This document shows, piece by piece, positions 49,069 through 62,900 of a DNA stretch of 64,000 bases. The position numbers were made by a program, and so were the translations under genes. Numbering within the stretch: the first letter of the stretch is position 1; every line of letters starts with the position of its first letter. Source of the stretch: GCA-2731375 sp964344935 (lineage in GTDB: Bacteria > Pseudomonadota > Alphaproteobacteria > GCA-2731375); assembly GCA_964344935.1 (NCBI GenBank), contig CAYFPL010000002.1:686196-750195 (forward strand). Direction: 5' to 3'. The notes beneath the pieces were generated by a model. That model did no database searches, was not told the DNA's origin, and saw only the letters and a program-made list of their open reading frames with translations.

Positions 49069-50757
49069 ATGTTCAATTTCAAGATTTCAACCCTCGGCAC
49101 AGCTATTTCAGTCCTGCTCGCCCTGTCGGTCGTCGCCGTCATCGGCAGTTCCATCAAGACCGTGAGCGGCATCGACGATATGGGCCGGACCTGGAGTGAC
49201 TTTGAAAGCGGTCCCGCGCGCAAGACCGGGTACCTACAGGAGCTGGGTGCCGCCATCGGCTATGGCGGCATGATCCATCAGTTCCAGAGTTATGTACTGC
49301 AGCAAGACCGGCCCCGCATCGTCAAGGCTCAGGCCAAGATCCGCTCGGCGACCGTTGCACTGACCGCATACCGGGCAGTCGGGGTCAACAAAGCAGAGGA
49401 CGCAGCGCTCAACGGCATCAGCCAGGTGTTGGCGAAGTATGCGGACGCCTTAGTCATTGCGGAAAACCTCGCTGCCGAGGGCAAGACGCCGCGGCAGGTG
49501 CTTGAAGCCATCAAGATCGATGACGGGCCCGCCATAACAGGGATCTCGGCGCTCAACGGCGAACTGTTGAAGGCCCGCTCAGCCAGTTCCCGGGCCGTCT
49601 ATGAAGCGGTCGGTCTGTTGTCGACCGTCGCCACCGTGTCTGCAGTGGTGGTTGGCGTGGTTTTGACCGCTGTCGTCGCCCTCCTCGTCTGGTTTACTCG
49701 TTTCCGGCTCGGCCGACCCATGCGGCAGATGATCGACTCCATGCAAAGCCTGGCCGACGGCAACCTTGAGGTTGAAATTCCAGCGCAAGGACGCACTGAC
49801 GAGATCGGCGAGATGTCGGATGCCGTTCAAATCTTCAAGGACAATGCCAATGAGCGTTTGCGCCTGGAAGAAGAAGCCGTACAGGCCGAGAAACGGGCCG
49901 AGGAAGAGAAACAGCGCGCCATGCATAAAATGGCCGACGACTTTGAAAACAAAGTCGGATCGATCGTACAGTCGGTCTCCACGTCCGCCACCGAGATGCA
50001 GGGCACGGCGCAGAGCATGTCTAACACGGCGGACCAGACCAATCGCCAGGCCGCTAATGTCGCGGCCGCTTCCGAGGAGGCTACGGCCAATGTGCAGACG
50101 GTGGCTGCCGCGGCCGAACAACTGTCGGCTTCGGTCGACGAGATCGGCCAGCAAGTCGCGCAGTCAAGTCAGGCATCAGACGTGGCCGTTGAAGAAGTGA
50201 AACGGGCCAACGAGAAGATATTGGGCTTGGCCGAGGAGGCGGGCAAAATTGGTGACGTTGTCGAGTTAATCACCGACATTGCCTCCCAGACCAACCTGTT
50301 GGCGTTGAACGCAACCATCGAGGCGGCCCGGGCTGGCGAAGCGGGTAAGGGTTTCGCGGTGGTTGCCTCCGAAGTCAAGAACCTGGCGACACAGACGGCC
50401 AAGGCCACAGAGGAGATCAATGCACAGATCACCGGCGTGCAGTCGGCCACTGAGGAAGCCGTCGAGGCGATTGGCAGCATTGGCAATCGGATCAACGAGG
50501 TCAGCGAAACCGCCTCGGCAATTGCATCGGCCGTCGAAGAGCAAGGCGCCGCCACGCAGGAGATCAGCCGCAATGTGCAGCAAGCCGCGCAGGGCACTCA
50601 AGACGTCTCCTCCAACATCACCGGCGTGACCCAGGCCGCAAAAGACACCGGAACCGCCTCGGCCCAGGTGTTGACCGCGGCGGATGAACTATCCGGGCAG
50701 TCCGAGCTGCTGAAAAAAGAGATGGATCATTTCCTGAACGAAGTTAGGAGTGCTTGA
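49069..50757 (+). CDS. Methyl-accepting chemotaxis protein
   Basis: The 562-residue receptor has a first membrane helix (about 8-26), a small sensor region of about 150 residues, a second helix (about 183-207), a HAMP domain (about 208-262) and a coiled-coil signalling domain. The tip motif NLLALNATIEAARAGEAGKGFAVVASEVK is intact. An AGGAGGAG ribosome site precedes ATG 49069. The sensor part shows no named ligand domain. It follows the secreted protein gene in the same operon. It should steer motility toward or away from an unknown signal, possibly the acceptor used by the denitrification genes. Confidence 0.95.
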   Translation: MFNFKISTLGTAISVLLALSVVAVIGSSIKTVSGIDDMGRTWSDFESGPARKTGYLQELGAAIGYGGMIHQFQSYVLQQDRPRIVKAQAKIRSATVALTAYRAVGVNKAEDAALNGISQVLAKYADALVIAENLAAEGKTPRQVLEAIKIDDGPAITGISALNGELLKARSASSRAVYEAVGLLSTVATVSAVVVGVVLTAVVALLVWFTRFRLGRPMRQMIDSMQSLADGNLEVEIPAQGRTDEIGEMSDAVQIFKDNANERLRLEEEAVQAEKRAEEEKQRAMHKMADDFENKVGSIVQSVSTSATEMQGTAQSMSNTADQTNRQAANVAAASEEATANVQTVAAAAEQLSASVDEIGQQVAQSSQASDVAVEEVKRANEKILGLAEEAGKIGDVVELITDIASQTNLLALNATIEAARAGEAGKGFAVVASEVKNLATQTAKATEEINAQITGVQSATEEAVEAIGSIGNRINEVSETASAIASAVEEQGAATQEISRNVQQAAQGTQDVSSNITGVTQAAKDTGTASAQVLTAADELSGQSELLKKEMDHFLNEVRSA

Positions 50758-50838
50758 GCAGGGACGACCCGTCTCTGCTGTAAGGATACTTGTCCTTGAT
50801 CGGAGCGTTTCTCCGTAGCTTAGGCGCTCAATTGGGCC

Positions 50839-50886
50839 ATTGATGCCATCACCGCTTGGGTTCATCCCGGCCGTGATGGCATCAAT
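50839..50886. repeat. Perfect 14-bp inverted repeat between convergent genes
   Basis: ATTGATGCCATCAC (50839-50852) and GTGATGGCATCAAT (50873-50886) are exact reverse complements separated by 20 bases. The repeat lies between the chemoreceptor stop and the end of the giant minus-strand gene, where a bidirectional terminator would be expected, but there is no T-run. Confidence 0.7.
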
Positions 50887-50980
50887 TCATTTGGCACATG
50901 GCTGTTCACATTCAACCGGACTTGGCCAAACCGGGAATGCCCGCGTCACGGTTCCGGACGATCAACCCCCCTCGGGCGGC

Positions 50981-53900
50981 TTACACGAAGAGGAAGTCCG
51001 AGTCGTCCACCGTGATCGGATTTACGCCGACCAAGGTGACCGTATCGCCGCCACCGAAATCGACGGTGACATTGTTGCTGCCATTTCCCGTAATCGTGAA
51101 GCCGCTCGAATCCGCGACCAGCATGGCGGAAACATCCAGGAGATCGTTTCCGTCCTCGAAATCGGTGATGGTATCGACACCATCTCCTGTATCGAAGACG
51201 AATAGATCGTCACCAGCGCCGCCGGCCATGGTGTCGCTGCCAGCCCCGCCATCAAGGGTGTCGTTACCCAGGCCGGCGTCGAAGCTGTCATCGCCGCTGG
51301 AGCCGAAGAAGAAGGTTTCCTCAGCCGAAAGCAGGAAGCTCTGGTTGTCCATGGTTGCCGTCAGCCCACCACCGGGACCATTGCTGCCGGCCAAGACTGG
51401 CGCGGCGTAACCGCCGGCCAAACCGGTAACGGCAACCGCGACGTTGGCGGTGTTCAGATTTACCGCACCGTCAGCTTCGATGAATTGGTACGCCTCGTTA
51501 GCGGCGGGTGCATGGGCATCGAAAATCAGATGCACGACACCGCCGTTAAAGTTGGCGTTGCCGGAGACATCCAATAGATCGAAGTCGCTGGCGCCGGCCA
51601 CTTCGATATCCAACTGGCCGTCGTTCATGGTGAAGGTGCCGTTGATGGCCAATTCGCCGGTGGAATGTCCGGGGCCAACCTGGCCGTCCGAATAAACATT
51701 GACGGCACCGTTCAATGTGCCGTCCCCAACCAGGCTGCCGCCCGAATTGATCGAGATGGTATTGGCGGTCACTGTGGCGGCCGTCAAATCCAACAGTCCG
51801 GCTCCGGCGTCGCCGACATTGACATTGCTGCCGCTGGCATCCAGCAGGCCACCGTTCATGGTCAGAATGCCGTTGGCGAGGCTTTGATTGCCGCCAATGC
51901 TGACATCGCCGGTGTTCACCGTACCGCCGTTGATTGTCAGGGTACCAGTCGCCGTCGCATCCACGCCGTTGTCGTCATGGGGATTGGCCGGCGTGCCGTT
52001 GTCGCTATAGAAGCCGTTGCCGACCGTCAAGCCGTTCGTGGTGATGGTCGATGTGGCATCCAGGGTCAGATTGCCGATGGAACCGCCGGCACCGGCGATT
52101 TCGACGGAATTAGCCGTCAACGTTGCGCCATTGGTCATGTTTAAGGTGCCATCGCCAGCCGCACCGATCGTCGCCGAATCGCTGGTGCTGAGCGTACCGC
52201 CGTCCATATTGATGGTACCGGTACCGCGCAATCCGCCACCGACGTTAAATCCACCATTGGTGACGGCAACACTGCCGCCGTTGATGTTTAATGTACCGGC
52301 GCCGGTGCCGTTCTCGTCACCGAAATCATCGCCGCCCCCCGGCAAGCCGTCGCCGCCAAGGAAGTAACCTCCCTCCCCGACATTCATGAAATTGGCCACG
52401 GTTATGGACGAGGTCGCATCCAATGTCACCACGCCCGAGGTTCCGTTGAGTGCAGCACCCGTAGCAACGCCAAAGAAATCGCCGACGGTGACGGTAGCGT
52501 CGGTCAGATTTAAGATGCCCTGCCCCAAGGAGCCGACAAATAGCCCATCATTAACTGTCAAGGTGCCATTGTTCACGTCGACCCTGCCATCGCCTCGGTC
52601 TCGGCCGCCGATATCCAGCCTACCGGCCGTTGCGGCGCCACCGTTCACGGTGAGCAGACCGGTGCCGACGCCCAAGGGATCGCCGAAATCGTCGTTTGGA
52701 TCACCGGGGTTGTTTTCATGGTAGGCGCCGTTGCCAACGACGAGATTGTTCTGCACGCTCAGGCTGGATGTGGCATCGACTGTCACTTCGCCATCGGCGC
52801 CGGCCGCGGTGGCCAGATTCATAGCCTCCGCATGCACGGAAGCGTTGTTCGTCACGACCAACTGACCGGTGGATGTGAAACCAACCTCGATATTGCCGTG
52901 CTGAACATCGATCATGCTGCCAGCACCGTCGACGGTGACGAGGCCATTCGATCCAGAGCCATCGCCATCAATGCCGAAAATCCAGCCGCTGGTATTGGTA
53001 ATGACGCCACCGTTGATGATCGAAGCCGTCCCGACGCCGCCGCTTTCACTGCCAATACGGACTTCGTTGGCATAGGTCAAACTGCCGCCATCCACGGTCA
53101 AGGTGCCATGACCATAAGGCCCGAAACTGTTGGACTGAACACCGTCGGCCGTCACGGTGCCGTGGATCGTCAGCGTGCCGGTGCCCTGCGTCTGCTGACC
53201 CCAATCGGACTCGTCGGGACCCGCCGGGCCATTGTCGGAATAATCGCCATTACCGATGCGGATGTTATTGCCCACATCCAGGCTGGCGCCGGCGGCGACC
53301 ACGACATCGCCTGTCGACCCGCCGGTCTGGGCGATATTCATGTCGTTGCCGGCCGTCACGCTGGCACCGGAATTGATGGTCAGAAGACCCGTGCCTTGAA
53401 GGCCCACGTCCAGGTTCTGCTGCGTCTCTAAGGTGGCGCCGTTGTTCACGGTTACCGTGCCGTCGCCGCGCCGTTGGCCGCCCAAGACCATACTTTGGCC
53501 GACGGTCATCGTGCCATCCAGCGTTAGCTGCGCTATACCCAAACCGTCGGGATTTCCGAAATCGTCATTGGGGTCGCCCGGGTCGCCCGCGAAATAGGTG
53601 CCATTGCCGATATTTGCTTCACCAGTGGCAACGATGCTGGACGTCGCGTCTACCGTGACGGTGGCATCCGCCGTCGCATCAAAGGCGCCCCCGGCTGCCC
53701 GCGCCATGTCGAAGACATGAGTGTTCAAGACCGCGCCATTGGTAAGGCTCAACGCCGCCTTGCCCTGTCCACTGATTTCAATGCTGTTGGTTAGGTTTAC
53801 CGTTGCATTATCGATGGACATGGAAGCGGTTGCCGGCTCGTTCTGGGCCAACACGATCGAAGAGCCGTTGACCGTTCCGCCAGCGGTTACATTCAGCGTC

Positions 53901-56900
53901 CCATCGGCGTCATCGACCGCGCCGTTACCCCAGTCGTGACCCGCGGCAACAATCAGGTTTCCACCGAAGTTAGCGGTTGAACCGGTACCGGTGACGGTCA
54001 AGGTCCCGGTGCTGCCCATGGCTTGGGCGACATAGTTGTTGTCCGGATTCGATTGGTTCAGAACAGAGACGTTGCCGCCGTTCTGCACGGTCATGGTGCC
54101 ATCGCCCTGCTGACCGACGGAAATCGCCCCGAATTGCGAGGTCAGGCCGGCGTTGTCGATTTGCAGAGTGCCGCTGCCGGCGGTGTTGGCGCCAACAACG
54201 ATGGATTGCACTTCCAGCGTCGCCTGTGCGCCCGCGCTCAATGACAGCGATCCTGTACCGGCATCGCCGATGGTCACGCGTCCGCTGTTCCCCTGGGCAT
54301 CGACCAGCAATGCGGAACCAAGTCCAGTTGCATCAACATTGCCGGTGTTGCCGGCATGCTGAGCGATCATCAATTGCGCATTTGGCCCAACGACCGATGC
54401 AGTGCCCCCATTTTGAACCGTCAGGGAGCCACTGCTGGTGCTGCCCTCTCGGCCCACGATAAGCCGGGGACCGTTATTGCCGGATTCATCAGGTAAAGAC
54501 TGCGACACAGCGATCTCGGAACCAGCGCCGTCGACCACAACCGTACCATTGCCATCGTTTCGTCCGATGTAGAGGGTCGCCAGGTCCGTATTCTGATTGG
54601 CGGTGTTGCCGTTGCGAACTTCCAGGCGGCCGCCGTCGAGGACATTCAAGGTGCCCGTGCCGCCATCGCGCCCGATGAAGGCAAATCCCGCAAACCCGCT
54701 GTTGCCGCCCGTCAGAAGGCCGACATCCGTGGAAGCCACGACTTTCGAACCCGATCCGGTAATGGTTGCCGTGCCCTCGCCACCGCCATGGCGCCCGACA
54801 TAGAACAACAAGGTTTCCACCTCGCCGCCGTTGCTGACGGTCATGGTGCCGTCGCTGCCATAGGCGCCGACTTCCACGGAACTCAGAGTCCCTGTGGTAC
54901 TGACGCGGCTGCCAATGCCGTCCACGGTCACACTGCCGACGCCGGTTGCGCTGCCACCGACCACAAAGTGGGTGAAGTTGTCGGTAGCAATATTGACCTG
55001 ACCGCCGGATTCGACCGAAAGGGTCCCGGTGCCGTCCTTGCCCACGAACAGGCCGTCATCGCCCAGGTTCCAGGTGGCACCGGCGAATTTCACAGTGGCA
55101 TCACCAATGCCCGTGGCTGAATTGCCAATGATGCCGCCGTCGTTGCCGAATGTGGTGGCACCCTGTATCGCCATATCGCCGGTACCCGTATCGCCGACGA
55201 TAAAAATCGGATCGAGGGGGCTGTTGACATCGCCCGTAGTTGTCGAGCCAGCCGGAATGACCACTTGCCCGGCCACATTGACGAATACGGTCGCAGTGTC
55301 AGTACCACCTGATCCGTCATCCACCGTATAGCTGAAGCTATCGAGCACATTGTCGCCAAGGATTGCGGCACCGAGGCTGGCCGATGTGGTCGGGTCGTAT
55401 TGGATCGTGCCGTTGCCATTGATGGACAAGGTGGCACCCTGCGCCGAGAGCCCATCCACTGAAAGAACCGACAGCACATCAGCGATATCCTCATCCTCAT
55501 CGTTGGATAAGACATCAATGGCCTTGGCCGTATCCGCATCCGCGGTATCGTTGTCGTCGTTCGCGATGGGTCCCTCGTTGAGGTTGTTGACGGTAACGGC
55601 GAAGGCCTGCTGTGTGGAAAGACCAATCTGATCGGTAACGGTGACAGTCAGATTCACGGTCGGTTCCGTCTCCTGATCCAGAGTAATGCCGGACTTGAGG
55701 CGCAACTGGCCGCCCGAAATCTCGAAACGGTCATCATCGACAGTAATGGTGTCCGTATCGCCATCGGGGTCGACGATGGTCAAATTACCGACCAGGCCAC
55801 CGTCCGAATTTTCATCGACTGAGACATCATCCAGGCTAATAGATGTCGCCGCCGAACGGCTGCCATCGTTGAACTGCAGGACTTCCACGTTGTCGATGAG
55901 ATTGTCACCGTCATCGTCGCCGTCGCCCAAATTGTTATCCGTGATGCGCGTCGCGTCGCCATCCAACGAAATTGAATAATCGGCGATCTGGCCATCAAAC
56001 CGGGCAATATCCCAACCTTCCCCGGCGTCGAACTCGTTGTCACCGGCGCCACCCATGATGATATCGTCGCCGGCACCGGTTGAGAATTCGTCGTCCATGC
56101 TACTGCCATGGAAGATCGTGCCGTTGCCAGCATCGAACGTGCCGGTTGTAAGGGCGGTCAGCGTGATGCCACCGTTCGCGGCGCCGTCATACGCCAAATC
56201 GAAGTCGAAGCCATCCTGCAGACCGGTTATGGCGACAGAGACGAAATCTGTATTGTCCACGAATGCGCCATCATCGGCCGTAACGAACTGGTAGCTGTCA
56301 TTGATCAGTGGGTTGTAGCTGTCAAAGATGAAGTGCATGACGCCGTTATGGACATTGACTGCGCCATTGACGTCGATCAGGTCGAACTGACCCGCACCGG
56401 TGCCGCCGATTTCCACTTCCATGGTGCCAGACCATATGTCCAGGCCATCCCCGTCGATGGTCATGGTGCCTATGGAATTGCCCGCAGCAATGACGCCGCT
56501 CTGGTGCACGTTGACGGAACCGCCGGTGATGTTGATAGTACCGCCGCCGCCTGTCAGGACGCCGTTCTGATTGACATTCAGCCCGCCAACGCCCGTGAGC
56601 AGGCCGCCGTTGCTGACGTTGACCAGACCCGTGCCGCCGTTGAAACCGCCAATCCCGACGCTCTCGTATCCGGCCTGGCTAAACGTCGCTGTGGAACCGG
56701 CGCCGGTAACGGTCATTTCGCCGTGGGAATTTGGCTGATCGCCGAAGTAGATGGAACGCAGGGAAAGGGCGCCGCCATCCTCGACCAGGATCTTGCCCGT
56801 CGCGCTGGCCCCGGCCCGGCCAAAGCCGGCGCTGACATAGCCGCCGGCCACATGCATATGCCCTTCGGCCATACTGAAACTGGAACCGGCACCACTGATT

Positions 56901-59900
56901 GTCAGTTCGCCATATGAACCTGCCGCACGGGCAATGCCGGCGCCGGAGTTCTCGACGTCCATGGTGATGCTGCTGCCGCCGCGCACCTCGACGATGCCAA
57001 TGCCTTCATTGCCGATCGTAATGTCGGAAGACAGATTCGCGTCGCCGGTGACGAACGTCAGGCTAGAGCCGTTGTCGAGCGAAAGGTGTCCATCGCCGAA
57101 ATCTTGGTTTCCGACTTGTAGGCGTCCTGGCTGGTTGACCGCGGCATTGAAACTGGCGCCATTGTCCAGTGTCATAGTGCCGGTGCCGTTGTTGCCGATC
57201 GCTAACGAGCCCCAGATGGACACCGTTGCCGCATCCACCAGGACATCGCCGGTCGAGCCAATATTTGATGCAACATTGAAGTTTGTGACGTCCAGGTCGG
57301 CTACACCGCCGTTGGTCACATCCAAACGGCCGGTGCCGGACCGTCCTACATTTATGCCTGACCAGCCGGTATAGCTAACGGGGGCGATCATATTGAAAGA
57401 TGACCCCGCGCCATCGATGGTCAAGGTACCATCGCTGCCGCTGTCGCGGCCGATATCCACGCTGTTGCGGCTGCCGTCCAAATTGTAGGTGCCGCCGTTG
57501 GTGATGTTCAGTTCACCGGTGCCGCTGCGACCCACCTGCAGGAAAGCTCCGTTGTTGCCTTCGGAGTGCAGTTTCAGGATTTCGATCGTCGAGCCCGCGC
57601 CATCGACGGTTACCGAACCAATGCCGCCGTCCCGGCCGATCTGCATGCCTGGGAAGTCCGTGTCTTCATTGACGCCGATGCCGGGCCGAATGGTCATGGT
57701 GGCACCTGACTGCACCGCCAGGGTGCCGGTGCCGCCTTGATGGCCGATCCGCGCGCTGGCTGCGAATTGCGCACTGGAAGGTTCATTTATGCCGTGATCG
57801 TTGGACAATGTGACCTGAGTGCCGCTGCCCGAGAAGACGGCATCGCCCGTACTGCCGCGGCCCACTTCCAATGACATGGTGTTGACGGCGGCGCCATCAC
57901 CGACGTTCAGGGTGCCATCGCCCCCGTCCCGGCCGACCCAGATCCGATTGGTATCGCCAGTGGTGGTGAGGCTGGAACCGGCACCGGTCACGGTCAGGGT
58001 GCCGGTCGACGTATTGCCAATGTAAACCGTGTCATAAAAATTTGTCGCCACGTCGACCGTAGCGCCGGCCGAGATCGTCATGTTGCCGGTGCCGCCATCA
58101 CCGACCCGCAGGCCGCCGGTGCCGATGTTCCATGCTGTGGCCGCATTGGCGCCATTGGTCGTCAGGGTGCCATCGCTGCCAGCCTGGTTACCGACCACCA
58201 CCTGATCCGGGGATAGAGCCGCACCGTCAAAGACGTTCAATGTGCCGACGCCGGTATCGCCTACGATGACGGACGAGGACACGGGGTCGCTGACGTCGCC
58301 ATTGGCGACGATACCATTACCTGTAACGGTGATCGTCACTGTCGCCGTGTCGGTGCCGCCGTTGCCGTCGGTCACCTGATAAGTGAAACTGTCCACACCC
58401 ACATCGCCGTGCAACAAGCCGGCAGCGAAGGCGGTGCCCGAGGCATCGTAGGTGTAACTGCCGTCGGCGGCGAGAACGACCGCGGCGCCCTGGGCGCTGA
58501 CAATGGGCCCGGCGACAACATTCAAGGCATCGCCATCCTGGTCGGTGTCGCCCTGCAATAGGCCATTGGCGGCATCCACCACCAGAACCTGGTCTTCCAA
58601 CGTGGCTGCCGCATCGTCGTCGGCGACCGGGTTGTCGTTAACGTCATCCACCGTGATGGTGAAGGTTTCACTTCGGAACAAGCCATCATTGTCACCCGTG
58701 GCGGTGACGGTCAGGTCAATGCTGGATTCCGATTCATGATCCAGGGATTGCCCGGCCGCCAGCCGCAGAACGCCTGCTGCAATTTCGAAACGGGCATCCG
58801 ATAGCGAAAAACTGTGGCTTTCGCCGCCGTCGGCGTCGACGACGCCGATGGTGCCGATCGCAGCGCCGGCTGCGTTCTCGGAAACATTCTGGCTCGTCAG
58901 CGTGATGTCCGTGGGCACATTAATGGTGCCGTCGGCAAATTCCAGGGCCTCGACGTTGCTTAACGTATCGATGCCGTCTGTACCCACATTGTCCGTGACC
59001 GTGAAATCCAGGTTCGTCTGAACAATCGTGTAGTCCGCCCGGTTGCCGTTGAAGACGGCGGTATCGATCCCGGCGCCGCCATCAATATCGTCATTACCGC
59101 CGTTGCCCTGCAGCCGGTTGTCGGCACTGCCGCCGTTCAGAGTATCGGCCTGATCGGTTCCAATGGCATTTTCGATGCCGGTCAATGTGTCGCTGTCGCC
59201 GTGGCTGTCGACCGCTGTGCCGCTGCTCGGATCCAGGTTGACGGTCACGCCGGCGCCGCCGCCTTCTTGCGAATAGTCGACGGTATCGATACCGGCGCCG
59301 CCCGCTAGGTCGTCTGCACCAGCGTCACCGACGAGGGTATCGTCATCGTCGCCGCCGTCCAGACTGTCGTCGCCGCCGCCGCCGAACAAGGCATCATTGC
59401 CGGCGCCGCCGATCAGGTGATCGTTATCGGCGAAGCCGCTGATGGTGTCGTCCCCGGCCAATCCGTCGATGATATCCGGCGTGGCACCGCCGTTCAGGGT
59501 GTCGTTCCCTGCAGATCCCTTCGCACCCGCCACATTCAAGACGGCACCTGGATCAAAAATATCCGTACCGGTGACCGCATCAATCGCCGCCGTGCTACCG
59601 GCTTCCATGGCTTCCGCCGCCGCCCCGCCTTCATGGGATGCCGCGCCGGCTTCTGCTGCGATACCCAAGAAATCGGTGCCAGAACTGGTATCGTTCGCGA
59701 CGTACTGATTGACCCATTGGATCAGGTTGGCGGCGCTGGCATCGACGCCGGGGCCGAGTGTTACAGCGAAGTCGCCGGCGACATCATTGACGAGCCCCGT
59801 AAGCGTCGCCGCGTCGGTCAAATCCACCGTCGTGCTGTTGACGATCTCCGCCCCGATCGCGGTGTATGCGGCGTTGACGGCGTCGTTCAAATTTACGCCT

Positions 59901-62900
59901 TCGCCAAGCATCAAGTGCCCAATGAGGGCGGCAGTGTTCTGTACTTGAACCGCGGCCGAATGCACCGCCTCGCCGTCGCCCTGGGCCACCCCTGTGCCGT
60001 TGTCTCTGGCGACGATGATCTGGTCATAGGTAGGCAGATTCAGGCCGGTGTTGAGCCCGAAGGCCGTCAAAACGTCTACATTTGCGGTTGCGACTTGCCC
60101 GGCGTCCGAAATGTCGCCGCTCTGCTCCTCGATAACCTCCAGAATAAGCGTTGTCAGGGGCGAAATCTGGGTCGAGCCGTCGGGTGCCCGCAGGCTGCCT
60201 TCGAACGCCTTGCCGGTGGAAATGTCCGTGCCGCCGGACATCACCAAGGGGCCGGTGGCGCCAACGAGCACGAAATCGCCGTCGGAATCCGTCGTCGTAC
60301 TGGCCTCGCCCCCATCCAGGACGCCGTCATTGTCGTCATCGGAGAAGACCGTGGCGCCTTCCACATAACCATCCGCGCCGGTGCCCCGGGCGACCGGGAC
60401 GATATCCAATGTCAACTGCCCCGTCGTCGCCGCACCGCTGCCGTCGGTTCCGGTAACGGTGACAGAATATTGCCCGGCGACCGCCCCGGACTGATCCACA
60501 GTGAGTTGGCCGCTGGAGCCATCCAGTGTGATCCATGCGGGCAGCGGGTCGCCGCCAGTCAGGGTTGCGGACAGACTCACGCTGTCGTTCACGTCCGGGT
60601 CGGTAAAGCCACCGGTGGTATCGAACACGGACAGCGGCTCGGTTGCATCCGAATCCGTCTGAACCTCGATCGCAGAAACGGGGAAGAAACCCGCCACGGT
60701 CTGCGGCGCGTCATTGCGGCCCTCGACAACCACAGTGGCCGTCGCCGGCGTAATGCCGCCATTGCCGTCGATGACGTCGTAGCTAACGCTCAATGTCTCG
60801 CTCTCACCGACCGCCAGATCATTGAACTGGGCCGGATCAACACTCAATTCGCCAGTTTCATTGTCAACGGTAAACGCCACCACGCGGCCGGCGTTGGAGG
60901 AAGTTACGCTGACGGAATCGGTATCCAGATCCTCGCCGTCCGGGTCGGTCGCATTCGCCAGCAGATCGACAGTCAGGGACGATGCATCCTCATGACTGGT
61001 GCCGCCATCTACGGGTCCGGAAACCTCCGGTGCATCGTTGCGGCCTTCGACCGTCAATGTTGCTGAAGATGGGGTAATCCCGCCGTTGCCGTCAACCACA
61101 TCGTAAGTGACGGTCAATGTCTCGCTGACGCCAACAGCCAGATCATTGAATTGCCCGGGATCAAGGCTCAACTGCCCAGTGGCATTGTCCACAGAGAAGG
61201 ATACCGAACGATTGATGTTCGATGACGTCACCGCCACTGACGCGGTATCCAGATCGTCGCCCACGTCCTGATCAGACGCATTGGCCAAAAGATCGATGCT
61301 GACCGGGGCGGCATCTTCGTCTGTGGTTCCGCCATCGATGAGGCCCGAGACCTGCGGTGCATCATTGAGGTCGTTGACGGTAATTTCGAAGAACTTGGTG
61401 AATGCAGCGCCTGCTGCATCCGATGCGGTTATGGCAATGGTGACCGGCCCTGCTTCATGATCGAGGGAGGCGCCGTCCGCAAGCTTCAATTGACCGTTTG
61501 CATCAACTTCAAAATCCGGGTTCCCGACCACGGTAAGGGTCAAAGGATCGTTCACATCCGGGTCGAAGCCCGTTAATTGACCCACGATGGCCCCTGGCGC
61601 GTTCTCGTCAACGCTCGCATTCGACAAGGAGATGTCGGTTGGGGCGCTATTGAGGCCGTTAATAGTCAAAGATGCCGATGCCGGTGCAACCCCGCCGTTG
61701 CCGTCGACAACGTCATAATTGATGGTCAGGGTTTCACTGGCGCCGCCCGCCAAGTCGTTGAATTGTCCGGGATCGATGATCAACTGACCAGTGTCGTTGT
61801 CGACCGAGAACGAGACCACGCGGCCCGCATTTGACGATGTTACCGTAACCGAGGCGGTGTCCAGGTCGTCGCCGGTGTCCGGGTCGGAGGCATTTGCGAG
61901 CAGGTTTATGCTCACCGGCGCGCCTTCTTCGTTCGTGGTGCCGGCGTCGATGGGGCCAGAGACAACCGGATCATCGTTGCGGCCCTCGACGATCAGGGTC
62001 GCCGCAGCGGGCGTGATGCCGCCGTTGCCGTCAATGACGTTGTAACTGACGCTCAAGGTTTCGCTGGCGCCGACGCCCAGGTCGCTAAATTGCGCCGGAT
62101 CGATCGTCAATTCACCAGACTCGTTGTCCACAGTAAATGCCACGATACGGCCGGCATTGGACGACGATACGCTGACGGATTCCGAGTCCAGATCGTCGCC
62201 GGAATCCGGATCCGTGGCATTCGCAAGCAGATTGACCGTGGCCGGGGCCGCGTCCTGATTGGTGATGCCACCGTTCACGGGGCCGGATACGACAGGCGCA
62301 TCGTTTGTACCCGTGACCGTGATTTCAATATCTTGCGTCGTGCCGTCGCTGGCGGTCAGAGTGAGCGTATCGGTAATGGGTACACCAGCGCTCAAATGCT
62401 GAACACTGGCTTGATCCAAAGTATAGGTCCAGGCGCCGTTTACGAGCACAAGGCTGCCGTAGCTGCCGTTGACGGTGGTATCGGCAAAGACCGGGTTATC
62501 GTCGCCATCCACATCAGAAATCGCGATGGTGCCGCTGGCCGTGACGGGCCCGTCGCCGACGTCGCCTTCGACGACGTTGCCGCTGAAACTGCCGGTCACA
62601 ATCGGCGCATCGTCCGTACCGGCGACAGTGATGGTGATGGCCTGGGTGGTACCGTCGCTGGCGGTCAGGGAGATAATATCTTCGACGTTGTCGCCCTGAT
62701 CCAGGTCCTGCACCGTCCCTTGATCCAGGGTATAGGTCCAGTTGCCGTTGCTGAGTTCGAATGTACCGTAGGTGCCGTTGACCGTGGTGTCCGCGAACGC
62801 CGGGTTGTCGTCGTCATCCACATCGCTGATTGCAATGGTTCCGGTCGCCGTGACCGGCCCGTCGCCGATATCGCCCTCGGTGACGTTGCCGTTGAAACTG

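Noticed and set aside
59417..61066. Long + strand frame of 549 codons
   Set aside because: It is an antisense shadow of the giant minus-strand repeat gene, with no motif and composition set by the GC-rich repeats.
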